This document shows positions 1-8,033 of a DNA stretch of 64,000 bases, piece by piece. This DNA is from an uncultured Prevotellaceae bacterium (GTDB taxonomy: Bacteria > Bacteroidota > Bacteroidia > Bacteroidales > Bacteroidaceae), in assembly GCA_902782305.1 (NCBI GenBank), contig CACZMV010000001.1, forward strand, positions 1 through 64,000, written 5' to 3'. Positions within the stretch are counted from its first letter, which is position 1; each line of letters opens with the position of its first letter. Under the pieces are notes generated by a model. The model made no database searches. It was not told where the DNA came from and saw nothing but the letters and a program-made list of their open reading frames with translations. The translations under genes and the position numbers were made by a program.

Positions 1-54
1 CCCTCCCGTTTTTCAGATTTGTGCCTCCCGTCAATTAAAAGGGGGACCCAAAAA

Positions 55-72
55 GGGAGGGTAACGGGAGGG
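55..72 (+). other. G-quadruplex motif
   Basis: The plus strand holds four runs of three G separated by 1, 4 and 1 bases, an exact intramolecular quadruplex pattern. Another run of five G lies just upstream (41-45). Inverse CCCTCCC runs lie at 1-7 and 84-90, so the same stretch could also pair as an ordinary hairpin. No gene covers it. It lies about 330 bp upstream of the promoter of the ATPase gene at 457. Confidence 0.55.
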
Positions 73-159
73 ATATTTCGTTTCCCTCCCGTCTGTGAAT
101 CCCAGTAAATAGTGGGCCTGCGAGCGAAAAAGGGACCAAGGGAGGGTATTTTACAATAC

Positions 160-243
160 TGGTTGGTTATTGCCCAATAAGGGTTGGTTATTGCTCAATA
201 AGGGTTGGTTATTGCCCAATAAGGGTTCCTTATTCCTATTAAA
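160..243. repeat. 21-bp phased dyad repeat cluster A
   Basis: Three close copies and one degraded copy of a 21-bp unit start at 160, 181, 202 and 223. Each unit contains the dyad TTATTG-CC-CAATAA. The period is exactly 21 bp (two helical turns). The cluster lies about 140 bp upstream of the promoter at 383-414. The sequence differs from the other three clusters in the window but the spacing is the same. Confidence 0.85.
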
Positions 244-296
244 TGTTTCTTCTTTTCCGACTAATACTAGTTTGTAGTACGTGGTGAGCGAATTCA

Positions 297-337
297 CAGT
301 CCGAGCCGTTCGGACTGACAGTCCGTCCCGACGGACT
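297..337. repeat. Two adjacent perfect hairpins
   Basis: CAGTCCGA (297-304) pairs with TCGGACTG (310-317), and AGTCCGT (320-326) pairs with ACGGACT (331-337). The four arms are variants of one 7-mer in alternating orientation. There is no T tract after either stem, so a simple intrinsic terminator is unlikely. They sit between repeat cluster A and the promoter of the ATPase gene. Confidence 0.6.
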
Positions 338-346
338 AAAATGACA

Positions 347-381
347 AATTATCCAAAAAGGATTATCTTTTTTGGATAATT
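347..381. promoter_or_regulatory. Inverted repeat at ATPase promoter, possible operator
   Basis: AATTATCCAAAAA (347-359) is repeated as its exact reverse complement at 369-381, a 13-bp perfect dyad with a 9-bp spacer. It ends immediately upstream of the putative -33 element (383). A regulator binding site is the simplest reading; this is inference from position and symmetry alone. Confidence 0.45.
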
Positions 382-382
382 A

Positions 383-414
383 TTTGTTTGTTTCATAAAT
401 AGTTATTATCTTTG
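383..414 (+). promoter_or_regulatory. Promoter of the ATPase gene
   Basis: TTTG (383-386), 20 bp, then TATCTTTG (407-414) matches the Bacteroidales sigma-ABfr pattern TTTG-N19-21-TAnnTTTG. The start codon follows 42 bp later. Confidence 0.7.
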
Positions 415-456
415 CGGTTGTAAAGGTCATTTACAACCATATAAAAACTATAAATT

Positions 457-1569
457 ATGATAGAAAACCCCTTTATAACCTATGGATATGAGTCTGCAGA
501 ATACTTCTGCGACCGTAAGGAAGAAACCGAGATGCTGACATCATTGTTGACCAATGGCAATCATGTAGCTCTTATATCCCCACGACGTATGGGAAAGACA
601 GGACTGATTCGTCATACATTCTCTCAAGAACTGATACAAGATCAATACTACACGTTCCTAATAGATATCTACGCTACAAAAAATCTTCAGGACCTTGTCT
701 TTCAGCTGGGTAGAAGCATTGTCAACCGACTGAAGTCAAAAGGACGCGAAGCTCTTGATCGTTTCCTGATATTTGCCACCTCTTTACGTACAGGTATTTC
801 GTTTGACGGGCAAGGTAATGCTAGTTGGAATCTTGGAGTAGGCGATATCAAGTCGCCCACCTTTACCCTTGAAGAAATTTTCAGCTATCTAAAGGCTGCT
901 GACAGAAGATGTATAGTAGCCATTGACGAGTTTCAGGCTATTATGGACTACCCTGAACAGAACACAGAAGAGATGTTGCGTACCTACATACAAGATTGTC
1001 GCAATGCTGTCTTCATTTTTTCAGGTTCACAAAAACACATGATGAGCGAAATGTTCTCTTCGCCAGCTCGCCCATTTTATCAAAGCACCTCCATGATGTT
1101 CTTGAAACCAGTGGCACTGTCTGAATATGAGCTCTTTGCCAAATATCACTTTGAGAAAGCTCACAAACAGATTGCTGCAGATGTGGTAAAAAGTATTTAT
1201 GACCTCTTTGAAGGTACAACATGGTATATCCAGAAGGTTCTTAATCAACTCTTTGCTACCTTGGACAGTGTTTCTGAAGATGATGTCGACAACGCTGTAA
1301 GGCAGATTATCTTGCAAAACGAGGAAGCATACAAGGACACTCTTTTCCAATTGACACTCAGACAGCGCGACTTGTTAGTTGCCATTGGTCGTGAAGGTAA
1401 GGCAACTCAGATAACGGGTATGGCGTTTGTCAAGCGTTACCATCTCTCATCTGCAAGCAGTGTACAAAAGGCAGCTCAGATACTGGTAGATAAACAGCTC
1501 GTCACCCAGCAACAAGGAGTTTACGAGGTATATGATAAATTCCTTGCTGAATGGATTCGGTTTTTGTAA
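457..1569 (+). CDS. AAA-type ATP-binding protein with C-terminal winged helix
   Basis: This is a 370-residue P-loop ATPase of the archaeal-ATPase/DUF234-like group common in Bacteroidales. The P-loop lies at about 40-50 (PRRMGKTG), Walker B at 151-158 (RCIVAIDEF) and a sensor-like strand FIFSGS near 190. The last 80 residues look like a winged helix (a QRDLLVAIGREG helix, then a VKRYHLSSASSVQKA recognition helix). There is no signal peptide, so it is cytoplasmic. It is monocistronic, with its own promoter and an elaborate upstream region of repeats and dyads. Members of the family are orphan ATPases of unknown biological role; a role in DNA or plasmid maintenance is sometimes suggested but is not shown here. 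Fold assignment is firm, function is open. Confidence 0.8.
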   Translation: MIENPFITYGYESAEYFCDRKEETEMLTSLLTNGNHVALISPRRMGKTGLIRHTFSQELIQDQYYTFLIDIYATKNLQDLVFQLGRSIVNRLKSKGREALDRFLIFATSLRTGISFDGQGNASWNLGVGDIKSPTFTLEEIFSYLKAADRRCIVAIDEFQAIMDYPEQNTEEMLRTYIQDCRNAVFIFSGSQKHMMSEMFSSPARPFYQSTSMMFLKPVALSEYELFAKYHFEKAHKQIAADVVKSIYDLFEGTTWYIQKVLNQLFATLDSVSEDDVDNAVRQIILQNEEAYKDTLFQLTLRQRDLLVAIGREGKATQITGMAFVKRYHLSSASSVQKAAQILVDKQLVTQQQGVYEVYDKFLAEWIRFL

Positions 1570-1666
1570 TATCACTTCGCTCGAGAATGAAAATAAATAT
1601 TAATTTATTTTGCATTCTTCTCGCTTATTCTTTGACCTAAAGGTGCAAAGCGACAAGTCGATTACG

Positions 1667-1760
1667 TATCTTTGACCTTCTTGTCGAAGATACTCACGTT
1701 CGGAAATAAAAAGAAAAACAAGTTTTCCTTTTGTATTTCGCTCACTTATTTGTATCTTTG
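1667..1760 (+). repeat. Promoter-bearing structured repeat, copy E1
   Basis: This element is bounded by two -7 boxes, TATCTTTG at 1667-1674 and 1753-1760, 86 bp apart. Between them lie the block GTCGAAGATACTCACGTTCG and a stem of GAAATA/TATTTC plus AAAAG/CTTTT arms. The downstream segment CGCTCACTTATTTGTATC matches copies E2 and E3 nearly base for base. The proximal box is the likely promoter of the M6 protease gene at 1812. It is the most diverged of the five copies. Confidence 0.75.
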
Positions 1761-1811
1761 CAGCGAGAAATAGTGAAAAAGAAATATTTGGCAATTAATT
1801 ATTTTATCCAT

Positions 1812-4307
1812 ATGAAGAAAAGACTATTAATAACCATGACAGCCCTGATGCTGGTTACAGTAACCATGATGGCTGTACCCGCCAAGCCGGGCCTGAAGAA
1901 GAAAGTGAAGAAAGCCGACGGAAGCACCGTCGAGTTGACTTTACACGGTGACGAGCACTATTCATTCTATAAAGATGCTACAGGTTCTCCTTTCCAAATA
2001 GTGAATGGCTTTGCTAAGAAGATAACGCCAGAAGAGGTAACCACCAAATGGACAGCACGTAAGAAAGAGCATCTGAACCAAGGTGCTGCTAACAGCCGTC
2101 GTGCAAACCGCGTCGGTGAGCCTATAAATTCGACAAAAGGTAAACACAAGGGACTCGTTATCCTCCTTGAGTTCAAGGATGTAAAGTTTTCTAAATCGGA
2201 CGTCAAGGAGATTTATCAGCGTTTCTTCAATGAACAAGGCTATAACGAGGGAGGAATGGCAGGCTCTGTACGCGATTATTTCCTAAGGCAAAGCTATGAC
2301 CAACTGGAAATCAACTTCGATGTTGTTGGCCCTTACTCGACTACTTACGACTTGGAACACTATGGTGCTCCAGTCATGGAAGACGGAGAAGAGAAGGAAC
2401 ATGACAGAAATGCTCGACTTGCAATGAAAGAAGCTGTTGAGCATGCTATCTCAGAACCCACATTGGACTTTTCCGATTATGACTGGGATAATAATGGCGT
2501 GGTGGATCAGGTGTTCATCATATTTGCAGGCTACAGTCAGGCCCAGGGTGCGGATGCTAATTCTATCTGGCCTCATGAGTCTCAACTGAGTGGTTACAAT
2601 CTCGCAGGAAAAGATAAAAATGGTAATAGTGTAGCAATCAGCACTTATGGCTGTGCATCGGAATTGAGTGGCGATTCTGGAAAAGATTTGGATGGTATAG
2701 GAACCGCCTGTCATGAATTCTCTCACTGTTTAGGTCTGCCTGACATGTACGATACCGACTATAGCGGCGGCTATGGTATGTTTATCTGGGATGTGATGGA
2801 TAATGGCAGTTATCTTGACAATTCTCGTACTCCCGCTGGCTACACTTCCTACGAGCGCTGGTTCTCTGGGTGGATGGAACCTGTGGAAATTAAAGAAATG
2901 ACTCAAATTACAGACATGAAGCCATTGGCAACACATGCTGAGGCCTATGTCCTGTACAACGAAGGAAGGAAAAAGGATATTACTGGAGAGTACTATTTGT
3001 TGGAGAATCGCCAGCCAGTGGGCTTTGACGCCAAGTTGTACGGTCATGGAATGCTGATACTGCATGTGGATTACAATAAAAGTGCATGGGAAAGAAATGG
3101 GGTTAATGACGATGTTAATCACCAGCGTTGTACCATTATCCCTGCTGACAATCAGTTTGCCCAAAGTTATTATAACGATATAGCAGGAGACCCCTGGCCA
3201 GGAGTAACAGGCAATACGTTGTTGAACAACTATTCGACACCAGCTGCTACCGTTTTTTCTAAGAACTCTGATGGTCAGAATTTTATGAACAAGCAGATTG
3301 ATCACATTACGGAGGACGTAGATGCGAAGACAATCTCGTTTGTGGCTTGTCGCCCAGAAATGCCTGCTCCTGACGTAGAAGAATCTACGGTCTCTGAACA
3401 GACATCAGACAACTCGGTTACCATTTCGTGGAATGCTGTTGAAGGCGCTGTGGGTTACGAATTAGAACTAACCAGCAAGGACAAGGCTCCCGACACTCCC
3501 GAGGATGCTTTGCTGAGAGATTACGACTTCGCAAAGTTTTATAGCAAAACTCCAAGTTATTCGGCCATCAATGGCGATTTGGCCAGTTATGGAATGAGCA
3601 ATTGGACAGGCACTAATCTCTATACAACTCCTAACAAACTCCGCTTTGGCACGTCACGAAAAACAGGTTCGCTTGAAACACCATGGTGGAACACACCTTC
3701 ATCGACCAATGCCACTTTGGTTTTGGGTGCTAATATAGTGAATGATGCTGTCAAGGGAACTGTTACCTATTCTAACGCTGATGTGGAAGATGGATATACC
3801 AGAAACAGTGAGGAAGTTGGTACTGAAGAGTTTGAAGTAACAGGCGACCAGAAAGTGTTAGTTCATCTTAAGAACATCAATAAAGCAGCTTATCAATTCT
3901 TGATTGCACCCGAAGCACAAATGTATCTCAACTATCTGGCTATCTACGATGGTATTTGGACTGCCGAGCAGTTGGGAATTAATTCGTCAAGTTCAGTTCC
4001 TCGTCGTGCTGTTTCTACTCAAGTTTATCCGACAGAAACCAACAGCATTACGCTGAAAGATTTGTCTAACCAAAAGACATATAGCTACCGTCTCCGTTCG
4101 AAAGGTGAAGATAATAACTATTCAGCATGGAGTACCGCAAAGGAATTCGAGATGACACCCACTGGCATCCAAAGCATCAGCACCAAGGTGAACACCGACA
4201 ATACCGTCCGCTATTTCGACCTGCAGGGTCGTGAGGTGAATGGTGCAACCAAGGGTCTGCTGATTCGCAAACAGGGTAATACTGTAACCAAGGTGATGGT
4301 GAAATAA
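1812..4307 (+). CDS. Secreted M6-family metalloprotease
   Basis: This 831-residue protein has a signal peptide (MKKRLLITMTALMLVTVTMM) and a zinc site HEFSHCLGLPD at residues 301-311, the HExxHxxGxxD signature of M6 (immune inhibitor A-like) peptidases. The catalytic domain spans about 100-480. A fibronectin-III-like segment follows, interrupted by an insertion around 560-740. The last 45 residues (YFDLQGREVNG...KGLLI) resemble the C-terminal sorting tails of secreted Prevotella proteins, suggesting type IX export. An upstream TTG would add 27 residues before the signal peptide; the ATG at 1812 is chosen because the signal peptide starts there. An intrinsic terminator follows. The substrate is unknown. 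The PorT-like gene nearby fits the export inference. Confidence 0.88.
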   Translation: MKKRLLITMTALMLVTVTMMAVPAKPGLKKKVKKADGSTVELTLHGDEHYSFYKDATGSPFQIVNGFAKKITPEEVTTKWTARKKEHLNQGAANSRRANRVGEPINSTKGKHKGLVILLEFKDVKFSKSDVKEIYQRFFNEQGYNEGGMAGSVRDYFLRQSYDQLEINFDVVGPYSTTYDLEHYGAPVMEDGEEKEHDRNARLAMKEAVEHAISEPTLDFSDYDWDNNGVVDQVFIIFAGYSQAQGADANSIWPHESQLSGYNLAGKDKNGNSVAISTYGCASELSGDSGKDLDGIGTACHEFSHCLGLPDMYDTDYSGGYGMFIWDVMDNGSYLDNSRTPAGYTSYERWFSGWMEPVEIKEMTQITDMKPLATHAEAYVLYNEGRKKDITGEYYLLENRQPVGFDAKLYGHGMLILHVDYNKSAWERNGVNDDVNHQRCTIIPADNQFAQSYYNDIAGDPWPGVTGNTLLNNYSTPAATVFSKNSDGQNFMNKQIDHITEDVDAKTISFVACRPEMPAPDVEESTVSEQTSDNSVTISWNAVEGAVGYELELTSKDKAPDTPEDALLRDYDFAKFYSKTPSYSAINGDLASYGMSNWTGTNLYTTPNKLRFGTSRKTGSLETPWWNTPSSTNATLVLGANIVNDAVKGTVTYSNADVEDGYTRNSEEVGTEEFEVTGDQKVLVHLKNINKAAYQFLIAPEAQMYLNYLAIYDGIWTAEQLGINSSSSVPRRAVSTQVYPTETNSITLKDLSNQKTYSYRLRSKGEDNNYSAWSTAKEFEMTPTGIQSISTKVNTDNTVRYFDLQGREVNGATKGLLIRKQGNTVTKVMVK

Positions 4308-4337
4308 AAGCCACACCTTGGTTATAGATACAACAGA

Positions 4338-4370
4338 AATGGGCTTCCTCATCGGAAGCCCATTCGTTTT
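4338..4370 (+). terminator. Intrinsic terminator of the M6 protease gene
   Basis: AATGGGCTTCC (4338-4348) pairs with GGAAGCCCATT (4354-4364), a perfect 11-bp stem with a 5-base loop, followed by CGTTTT. On the minus strand the trailing T run is poor, so it mainly serves the plus-strand gene. Confidence 0.85.
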
Positions 4371-4393
4371 AACCACATAATTCAGCTTATTCC

Positions 4394-4573
4394 TTAGGGA
4401 AGGCTGATTGCCTCTGACGGACAAACGTCAGCGCATGTGCCGCACTCTGTGCAAACATCGGGGTTGATTGAATACTTGTCGCCCTCAGAGATTGCTCCAG
4501 CGGGGCACTCATCGATACATGTACCGCATGCGATGCAGTCGTCACCAATTACGTGTGATGCAAAGATAGGCAT
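4394..4573 (-). CDS. Small 2[4Fe-4S] ferredoxin
   Basis: This 59-residue protein begins MPIFASHVIGDDCIACGTC. It contains two ferredoxin motifs, CIACGTCIDECP (13-24) and CTECGTCADVCP (41-52), each CxxCxxCxxxCP, so it should bind two [4Fe-4S] clusters and act as a soluble one-electron carrier. The length is normal for clostridial-type ferredoxins. It is below the size cut-off of simple ORF scans. It lies alone between two plus-strand genes. Possible partners include 2-oxoacid:ferredoxin oxidoreductases such as KorAB at the other end of this window; that pairing is inference. Confidence 0.93.
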   Translation of the reverse strand: MPIFASHVIGDDCIACGTCIDECPAGAISEGDKYSINPDVCTECGTCADVCPSEAISLP

Positions 4574-4671
4574 TTATTTTGATATATACCTAATCTTGAG
4601 GAGACTATTTTAATAATTTATACGTAGTCGAAATAATAATCAGGTCGCATGTTGCGTTATTAAGAATACAG

Positions 4672-5418
4672 ATGAAACGGATAATTATACTGATATTAAT
4701 GGGGGTGATGACCCTGAATATGGCTGCACAGACGGACCGTCGGGTGCAGAACAAACCTTATATAGACTTGCGTCCGCTGCACTTAGGCATCTTGGTAGGT
4801 ACACATCTGCAGGATTTGGAGTTGGAGAACGTGGGACCTTACATGATGACTGATCCAGACGGGAATGTGAGCGAACAGTATATCTTGTGCGATGCTGATA
4901 AGTGGAACCCTGGATTCTCCGTAGGTGTACTAGCCGAACTGCGACTAAGCGAAAACTTCTCGCTACGCTTCACACCATCGATGCATTTTGGCGCGAAGCA
5001 TCTGACATTTCTGAACATGAAGGAGATAGATGCGCAGGGCAACCCGCTCCAGCAGACACAGGACATGAAGAACACGTACGTTTCATTGCCACTGGACATC
5101 AAGTTTGCCGCTCCTCGCTGGAACAACCATCGCCCCTACATCATGGCGGGTATCAATCCGATGATCAACTTGACGGGTGGTGACCAGGACATGGTGCGCA
5201 TCAAGAGATATGATACTATGTTGGAAGTGGGTTTGGGCTGCGACTTCTACCTGCCTTTCTTCAAACTGATTCCTGAGCTGAAGTTCTGCTTTGGACTGAG
5301 CGATGTGTTGGACAAGAACCATATCAACGAATTGCGCGATGCCAACCTACGAGCTTATGCGGGTAGTGTCAGCAGCGCGCATTCCAAGATGTTTGTTCTA
5401 ACCTTCTATTTTGAATAG
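4672..5418 (+). CDS. porT: PorT-like outer-membrane beta-barrel protein
   Basis: This 248-residue protein has a signal peptide (MKRIIILILMGVMTLNMAAQ) and alternating amphipathic strands through the whole mature part, ending in an aromatic residue pair (FYFE) as outer-membrane barrels do. The opening NKPYIDLRPLHLGILVG resembles the start of PorT/SprT, a type IX secretion component of Bacteroidota, and the length agrees. Family assignment is from recalled resemblance, so a general porin-family beta-barrel remains the fallback. The neighbouring M6 protease and the GH53 enzyme carry C-terminal tails of the kind exported by that system. No clear promoter box is visible upstream. Confidence 0.62.
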   Translation: MKRIIILILMGVMTLNMAAQTDRRVQNKPYIDLRPLHLGILVGTHLQDLELENVGPYMMTDPDGNVSEQYILCDADKWNPGFSVGVLAELRLSENFSLRFTPSMHFGAKHLTFLNMKEIDAQGNPLQQTQDMKNTYVSLPLDIKFAAPRWNNHRPYIMAGINPMINLTGGDQDMVRIKRYDTMLEVGLGCDFYLPFFKLIPELKFCFGLSDVLDKNHINELRDANLRAYAGSVSSAHSKMFVLTFYFE

Positions 5419-5433
5419 GCTAGATGGTCTGGA

Positions 5434-6273
5434 CTATTTGAAATCGACAACAATCTTTCCTACAAAGACTGCTGATTTGCCGTTCTGGTCAACAGGAACG
5501 GGCCTGCCATCCATATTCTTCCAATATTCCAATGAAGGCATATAGGTATGGGTATGTCCACCCAGCACCAGGTCGATGTTGCGTGAACGCGATATCATGT
5601 ATTGGTCGTCCTCACCACGATTGCTGTTCCACCCCAGGTGTGAAATGCAGACAACCATATCGCACTTCTGCTGTTCTTTCAACATAGTAGCTGTTTCGAG
5701 TGCCACTTGGGCAGGGTCGAGGTACTTGGCGCCCACACAATTCTTGTCAGCAACAAGTCCTTTCATCTTCGGACATACAGCAAAGACACCAATCTTCAAA
5801 CCATTGCGCTTGAGGACGATCCAAGGTTTGCAGATGCCTTCCATCGGAGTGCCTGTAAAATCGTAGTTGGTACAAACGATAGGGAAGGTGGCTAGTTTGA
5901 AGACACGAGCCATATTCTCCAAGCCGAAATCGAACTCATGGTTGCCGATGGTGGTAGCATCAAGCCCCATCTGATTCATCAGTCCTACTTCCACATCGCC
6001 TTTAAACATGGTGAAATAGGCAGAACCCTGGAAGAAGTCGCCACTATCGAAATAGAGCAAATCGGGATGCTTCGCGCGTTCCTCTTTTAACATAGCAATA
6101 CGACGGAGGAATCCTCCACGACCTGCCTTCATGGTATCGGGCAACTGCTCATTGATAGGCAATATAGCCGAATGGGTGTCGTTGGTATGCAGAATAACCA
6201 ACTGCTTATGCTTCTTGGCCTGACCGCTGAGCGATACCAGCGCCAATAATATAATAAATAGGTACTTTTTCAT
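5434..6273 (-). CDS. 5'-nucleotidase/UshA-type metallophosphatase, catalytic half
   Basis: This 279-residue protein has a signal peptide (MKKYLFIILLALVSLSGQAK). The calcineurin-like metallophosphatase motifs are in order: LHTNDTHS, GGFLRR, DSGDFFQGS, GNHEFDFG, SHLGWNS and GGHTHTY. These supply the metal ligands of the periplasmic 5'-nucleotidase/UshA family. The C-terminal substrate-binding domain is absent here but encoded by the gene immediately upstream (6300-7061, 26 bp apart, same strand). Together the pair makes a split 5'-nucleotidase that would dephosphorylate nucleotides in the periplasm. The split is usual for Bacteroidales. Confidence 0.9.
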   Translation of the reverse strand: MKKYLFIILLALVSLSGQAKKHKQLVILHTNDTHSAILPINEQLPDTMKAGRGGFLRRIAMLKEERAKHPDLLYFDSGDFFQGSAYFTMFKGDVEVGLMNQMGLDATTIGNHEFDFGLENMARVFKLATFPIVCTNYDFTGTPMEGICKPWIVLKRNGLKIGVFAVCPKMKGLVADKNCVGAKYLDPAQVALETATMLKEQQKCDMVVCISHLGWNSNRGEDDQYMISRSRNIDLVLGGHTHTYMPSLEYWKNMDGRPVPVDQNGKSAVFVGKIVVDFK

Positions 6274-6299
6274 ACTTCTCGTTTTTCACTTTTCACTGT

Positions 6300-7061
6300 T
6301 CACTTTACAACTACACGTCCTTCTATCTCGGAATCGACTTCCCTACCCTGCTTCGCCATCTCACGGAAATAGTTCATGATGACAAAACGGGTGTTGTTGC
6401 TGGCATCCTTTGGAGCATTGACATCATGTCCGTTCTTGAATGCTTCCAGTTTATCAGTACCTCCCAACAGATAATCGATGGTGGTAACGCGATACTCCTT
6501 CTGGGGGTCTACTGGCTCACCATTGATGGTGGCACTTACCAACTGACCATCCTTTGTGATAACCAAACGAACAGAATGGCTGAGACCTTCGCCACCAACG
6601 ACTGCTATCTGTCTGAACAAGTCCATCACTGTAGCACCACTCAAAGTGGTAAAGGCTATCTTGTTCTCAAAAGGAGCCACATCCAACACATCGCCATAGG
6701 TCACATCGCCTTTGGGTAAATCGGCACGAACACCACCCATGTTGTAAACACCGAAGTCGGGCTTCTCATTATAATCCTTAGCAGCCCACACCAGGATGTC
6801 AGCCAACAGGTTGGACAGTGTTCCTTCAGGGCGCTTTGCCGTCATATACTTGGCAGAACGACCCACAACAGGACCCATGACACTGTCGACAATGTGTTTA
6901 TAAGGTTTCAGAAACTCGGCAGCCTGTGCATCGGGTTGGGCGTCATAGCGTGCATCCACCAGAATACGACTGCGCTGGACGGAAGCCACTTCATAGTGTG
7001 ACTTGCATGATGCCAGCATCAAAAAGGGCATCAGCGCTAAAAAAAGAGTTTTTCTATTCAT
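6300..7061 (-). CDS. 5'-nucleotidase C-terminal domain lipoprotein
   Basis: This 253-residue protein has a lipobox (LMLASC, Cys19), so it is probably a lipoprotein. It matches the 5'-nucleotidase C-terminal domain: GTLSNLLADILVWAAK, the nucleotide-stacking region NMGGVRADLPKGDVTYGD, and the PFENKI and YRVTTIDYLL stretches. This domain closes over the nucleoside in UshA-type enzymes. It is the first gene of a two-gene operon with the catalytic half at 5434-6273. The promoter box is at 7082-7089. Between the two genes is a heptad repeat tract (TTTTCAC type). Confidence 0.88.
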   Translation of the reverse strand: MNRKTLFLALMPFLMLASCKSHYEVASVQRSRILVDARYDAQPDAQAAEFLKPYKHIVDSVMGPVVGRSAKYMTAKRPEGTLSNLLADILVWAAKDYNEKPDFGVYNMGGVRADLPKGDVTYGDVLDVAPFENKIAFTTLSGATVMDLFRQIAVVGGEGLSHSVRLVITKDGQLVSATINGEPVDPQKEYRVTTIDYLLGGTDKLEAFKNGHDVNAPKDASNNTRFVIMNYFREMAKQGREVDSEIEGRVVVK

Positions 7062-7081
7062 AATTATCTAGGTTTTGTGTG

Positions 7082-7089
7082 CAAATATA
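7082..7089 (-). promoter_or_regulatory. Promoter -7 box, 5'-nucleotidase operon
   Basis: TATATTTG on the minus strand, 20 bp upstream of the ATG at 7061, matches TAnnTTTG. Confidence 0.6.
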
Positions 7090-7097
7090 CAAAAAAG

Positions 7098-7243
7098 AAA
7101 TGAGAAATGAGAAATGAGTAATGAGAAATTGAAATGAAAAATGGAAAATGACATCAAAATCCATAATAAACGTTAAAAATAGAGCACCCCAAATAATTTC
7201 TCATTACTCATTACTCATTTCTCATTTAAAATCAGTACCTTTG
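7098..7243 (+). repeat. Heptad repeat tracts and rplS promoter
   Basis: Two facing heptad tracts lie here. At about 7100-7130 the unit is AATGAGA; at 7197-7226 it is CTCATTA/CTCATTT, the reverse complement. The second tract runs up to TACCTTTG (7236-7243), the -7 box for rplS. The two tracts could pair into a long hairpin with the intervening 70 bases as loop. The rplS leader (7250-7339) is about 90 bases long. Confidence 0.7.
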
Positions 7244-7339
7244 CACCCGCTTTTCGGCGTAATCGCTGGCAGGAAGTATCGAGTTGCCTGTTATGTTGCG
7301 TTGGAACGATAACAACAATTTTAAACGTTTAAAAGAAAA

Positions 7340-7705
7340 ATGGATTTAATTAAAGTTGCTGAAGAAGCATTTGCAACCGGCAAACAGCACCCCAGTTTCA
7401 AGGCTGGTGACACTGTAACTGTCGCTTACAAAATTATCGAGGGTTCAAAGGAGCGTATCCAGCTCTTCCGTGGCGTAGTTATCAAGATTAGCGGCCATCA
7501 GGAGAAGAAGCGCTTCACAGTTCGCAAGATGTCAGGTACCGTAGGTGTAGAGCGTATCTTCCCTCTGGAGTCTCCTAACATTGAGAGCATCGAAGTGAAC
7601 AAGGTTGGTAAGGTTCGCCGCGCTAAGCTTTACTATCTGCGCAAGCTCACTGGTAAGGCTGCTCGTATCAAGGAGAAGCGTAGCGGTATTGCTGGTAAGG
7701 AGTAA
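7340..7705 (+). CDS. rplS: 50S ribosomal protein L19
   Basis: This 121-residue protein matches bacterial L19: [53 protein letters not shown] and [12 protein letters not shown]. It lies at the interface of the 30S and 50S subunits. Length is typical. The gene is monocistronic, with its own promoter (7236-7243), a long leader and a strong terminator shared with the convergent gene at 7740. Confidence 0.97.
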   Translation: MDLIKVAEEAFATGKQHPSFKAGDTVTVAYKIIEGSKERIQLFRGVVIKISGHQEKKRFTVRKMSGTVGVERIFPLESPNIESIEVNKVGKVRRAKLYYLRKLTGKAARIKEKRSGIAGKE

Positions 7706-7722
7706 TCCTTCGTAAAAACCAT

Positions 7723-7760
7723 AAAAAAGAGACACTCACTTATTTGGGTGTCTCTTTTTT
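7723..7760. terminator. Bidirectional intrinsic terminator
   Basis: A16-bp stem (AAAAAAGAGACAC with TCA against TGG and GTGTCTCTTTTTT) is flanked by A and T tracts on both sides, so it works on either strand. It ends rplS and also overlaps the last codons of the convergent gene at 7740-7967. Confidence 0.88.
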
Positions 7761-7967
7761 CTTGTCCATGCTCTTCTCCTCGCGATGATGACCACCATAA
7801 ACGGTCTCACCACCAAGGTCGCCATGCATTGTCTCTTGGAACGAGTCCCAGTCCTGAAAGCCAGCCAACATGGATAATCGATCCAGCGTCTTACGGTTGG
7901 GCTTCTTCAACAACTCATGCTCCACAGCCTCCATCAGTTTGCGAAGCGCATGTCTCTTTTTCTCCAT
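7740..7967 (-). CDS. Small hypothetical protein
   Basis: This 75-residue protein starts MEKKRHALRKLMEAVEHELL. It is charged and helical in its first half (a KPNRKTLDRLSMLAGFQDWDSFQ segment follows) and ends in a Lys-rich tail. No motif is recognised. A seven-codon longer form is possible, but the ATG at 7967 gives a normal start. The 3' end is embedded in the shared terminator. It diverges from the purH-like gene, whose -7 box (7997-8004) lies just upstream. Codon use looks like that of its neighbours and the reading frame is intact, but it may be lineage-restricted. Confidence 0.55.
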   Translation of the reverse strand: MEKKRHALRKLMEAVEHELLKKPNRKTLDRLSMLAGFQDWDSFQETMHGDLGGETVYGGHHREEKSMDKKKETPK

Positions 7968-7996
7968 AACGGTTGCAAAATTACACATTTTTTTTG

Positions 7997-8004
7997 TACC
8001 TTTG
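7997..8004 (+). promoter_or_regulatory. Promoter -7 box, AICAR transformylase gene
   Basis: TACCTTTG followed by CA, 29 bp upstream of the ATG at 8034; preceded by a T run. Confidence 0.75.
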
Positions 8005-8033
8005 CAGGCAGAAACAAAATAATTGCTTAAAAA

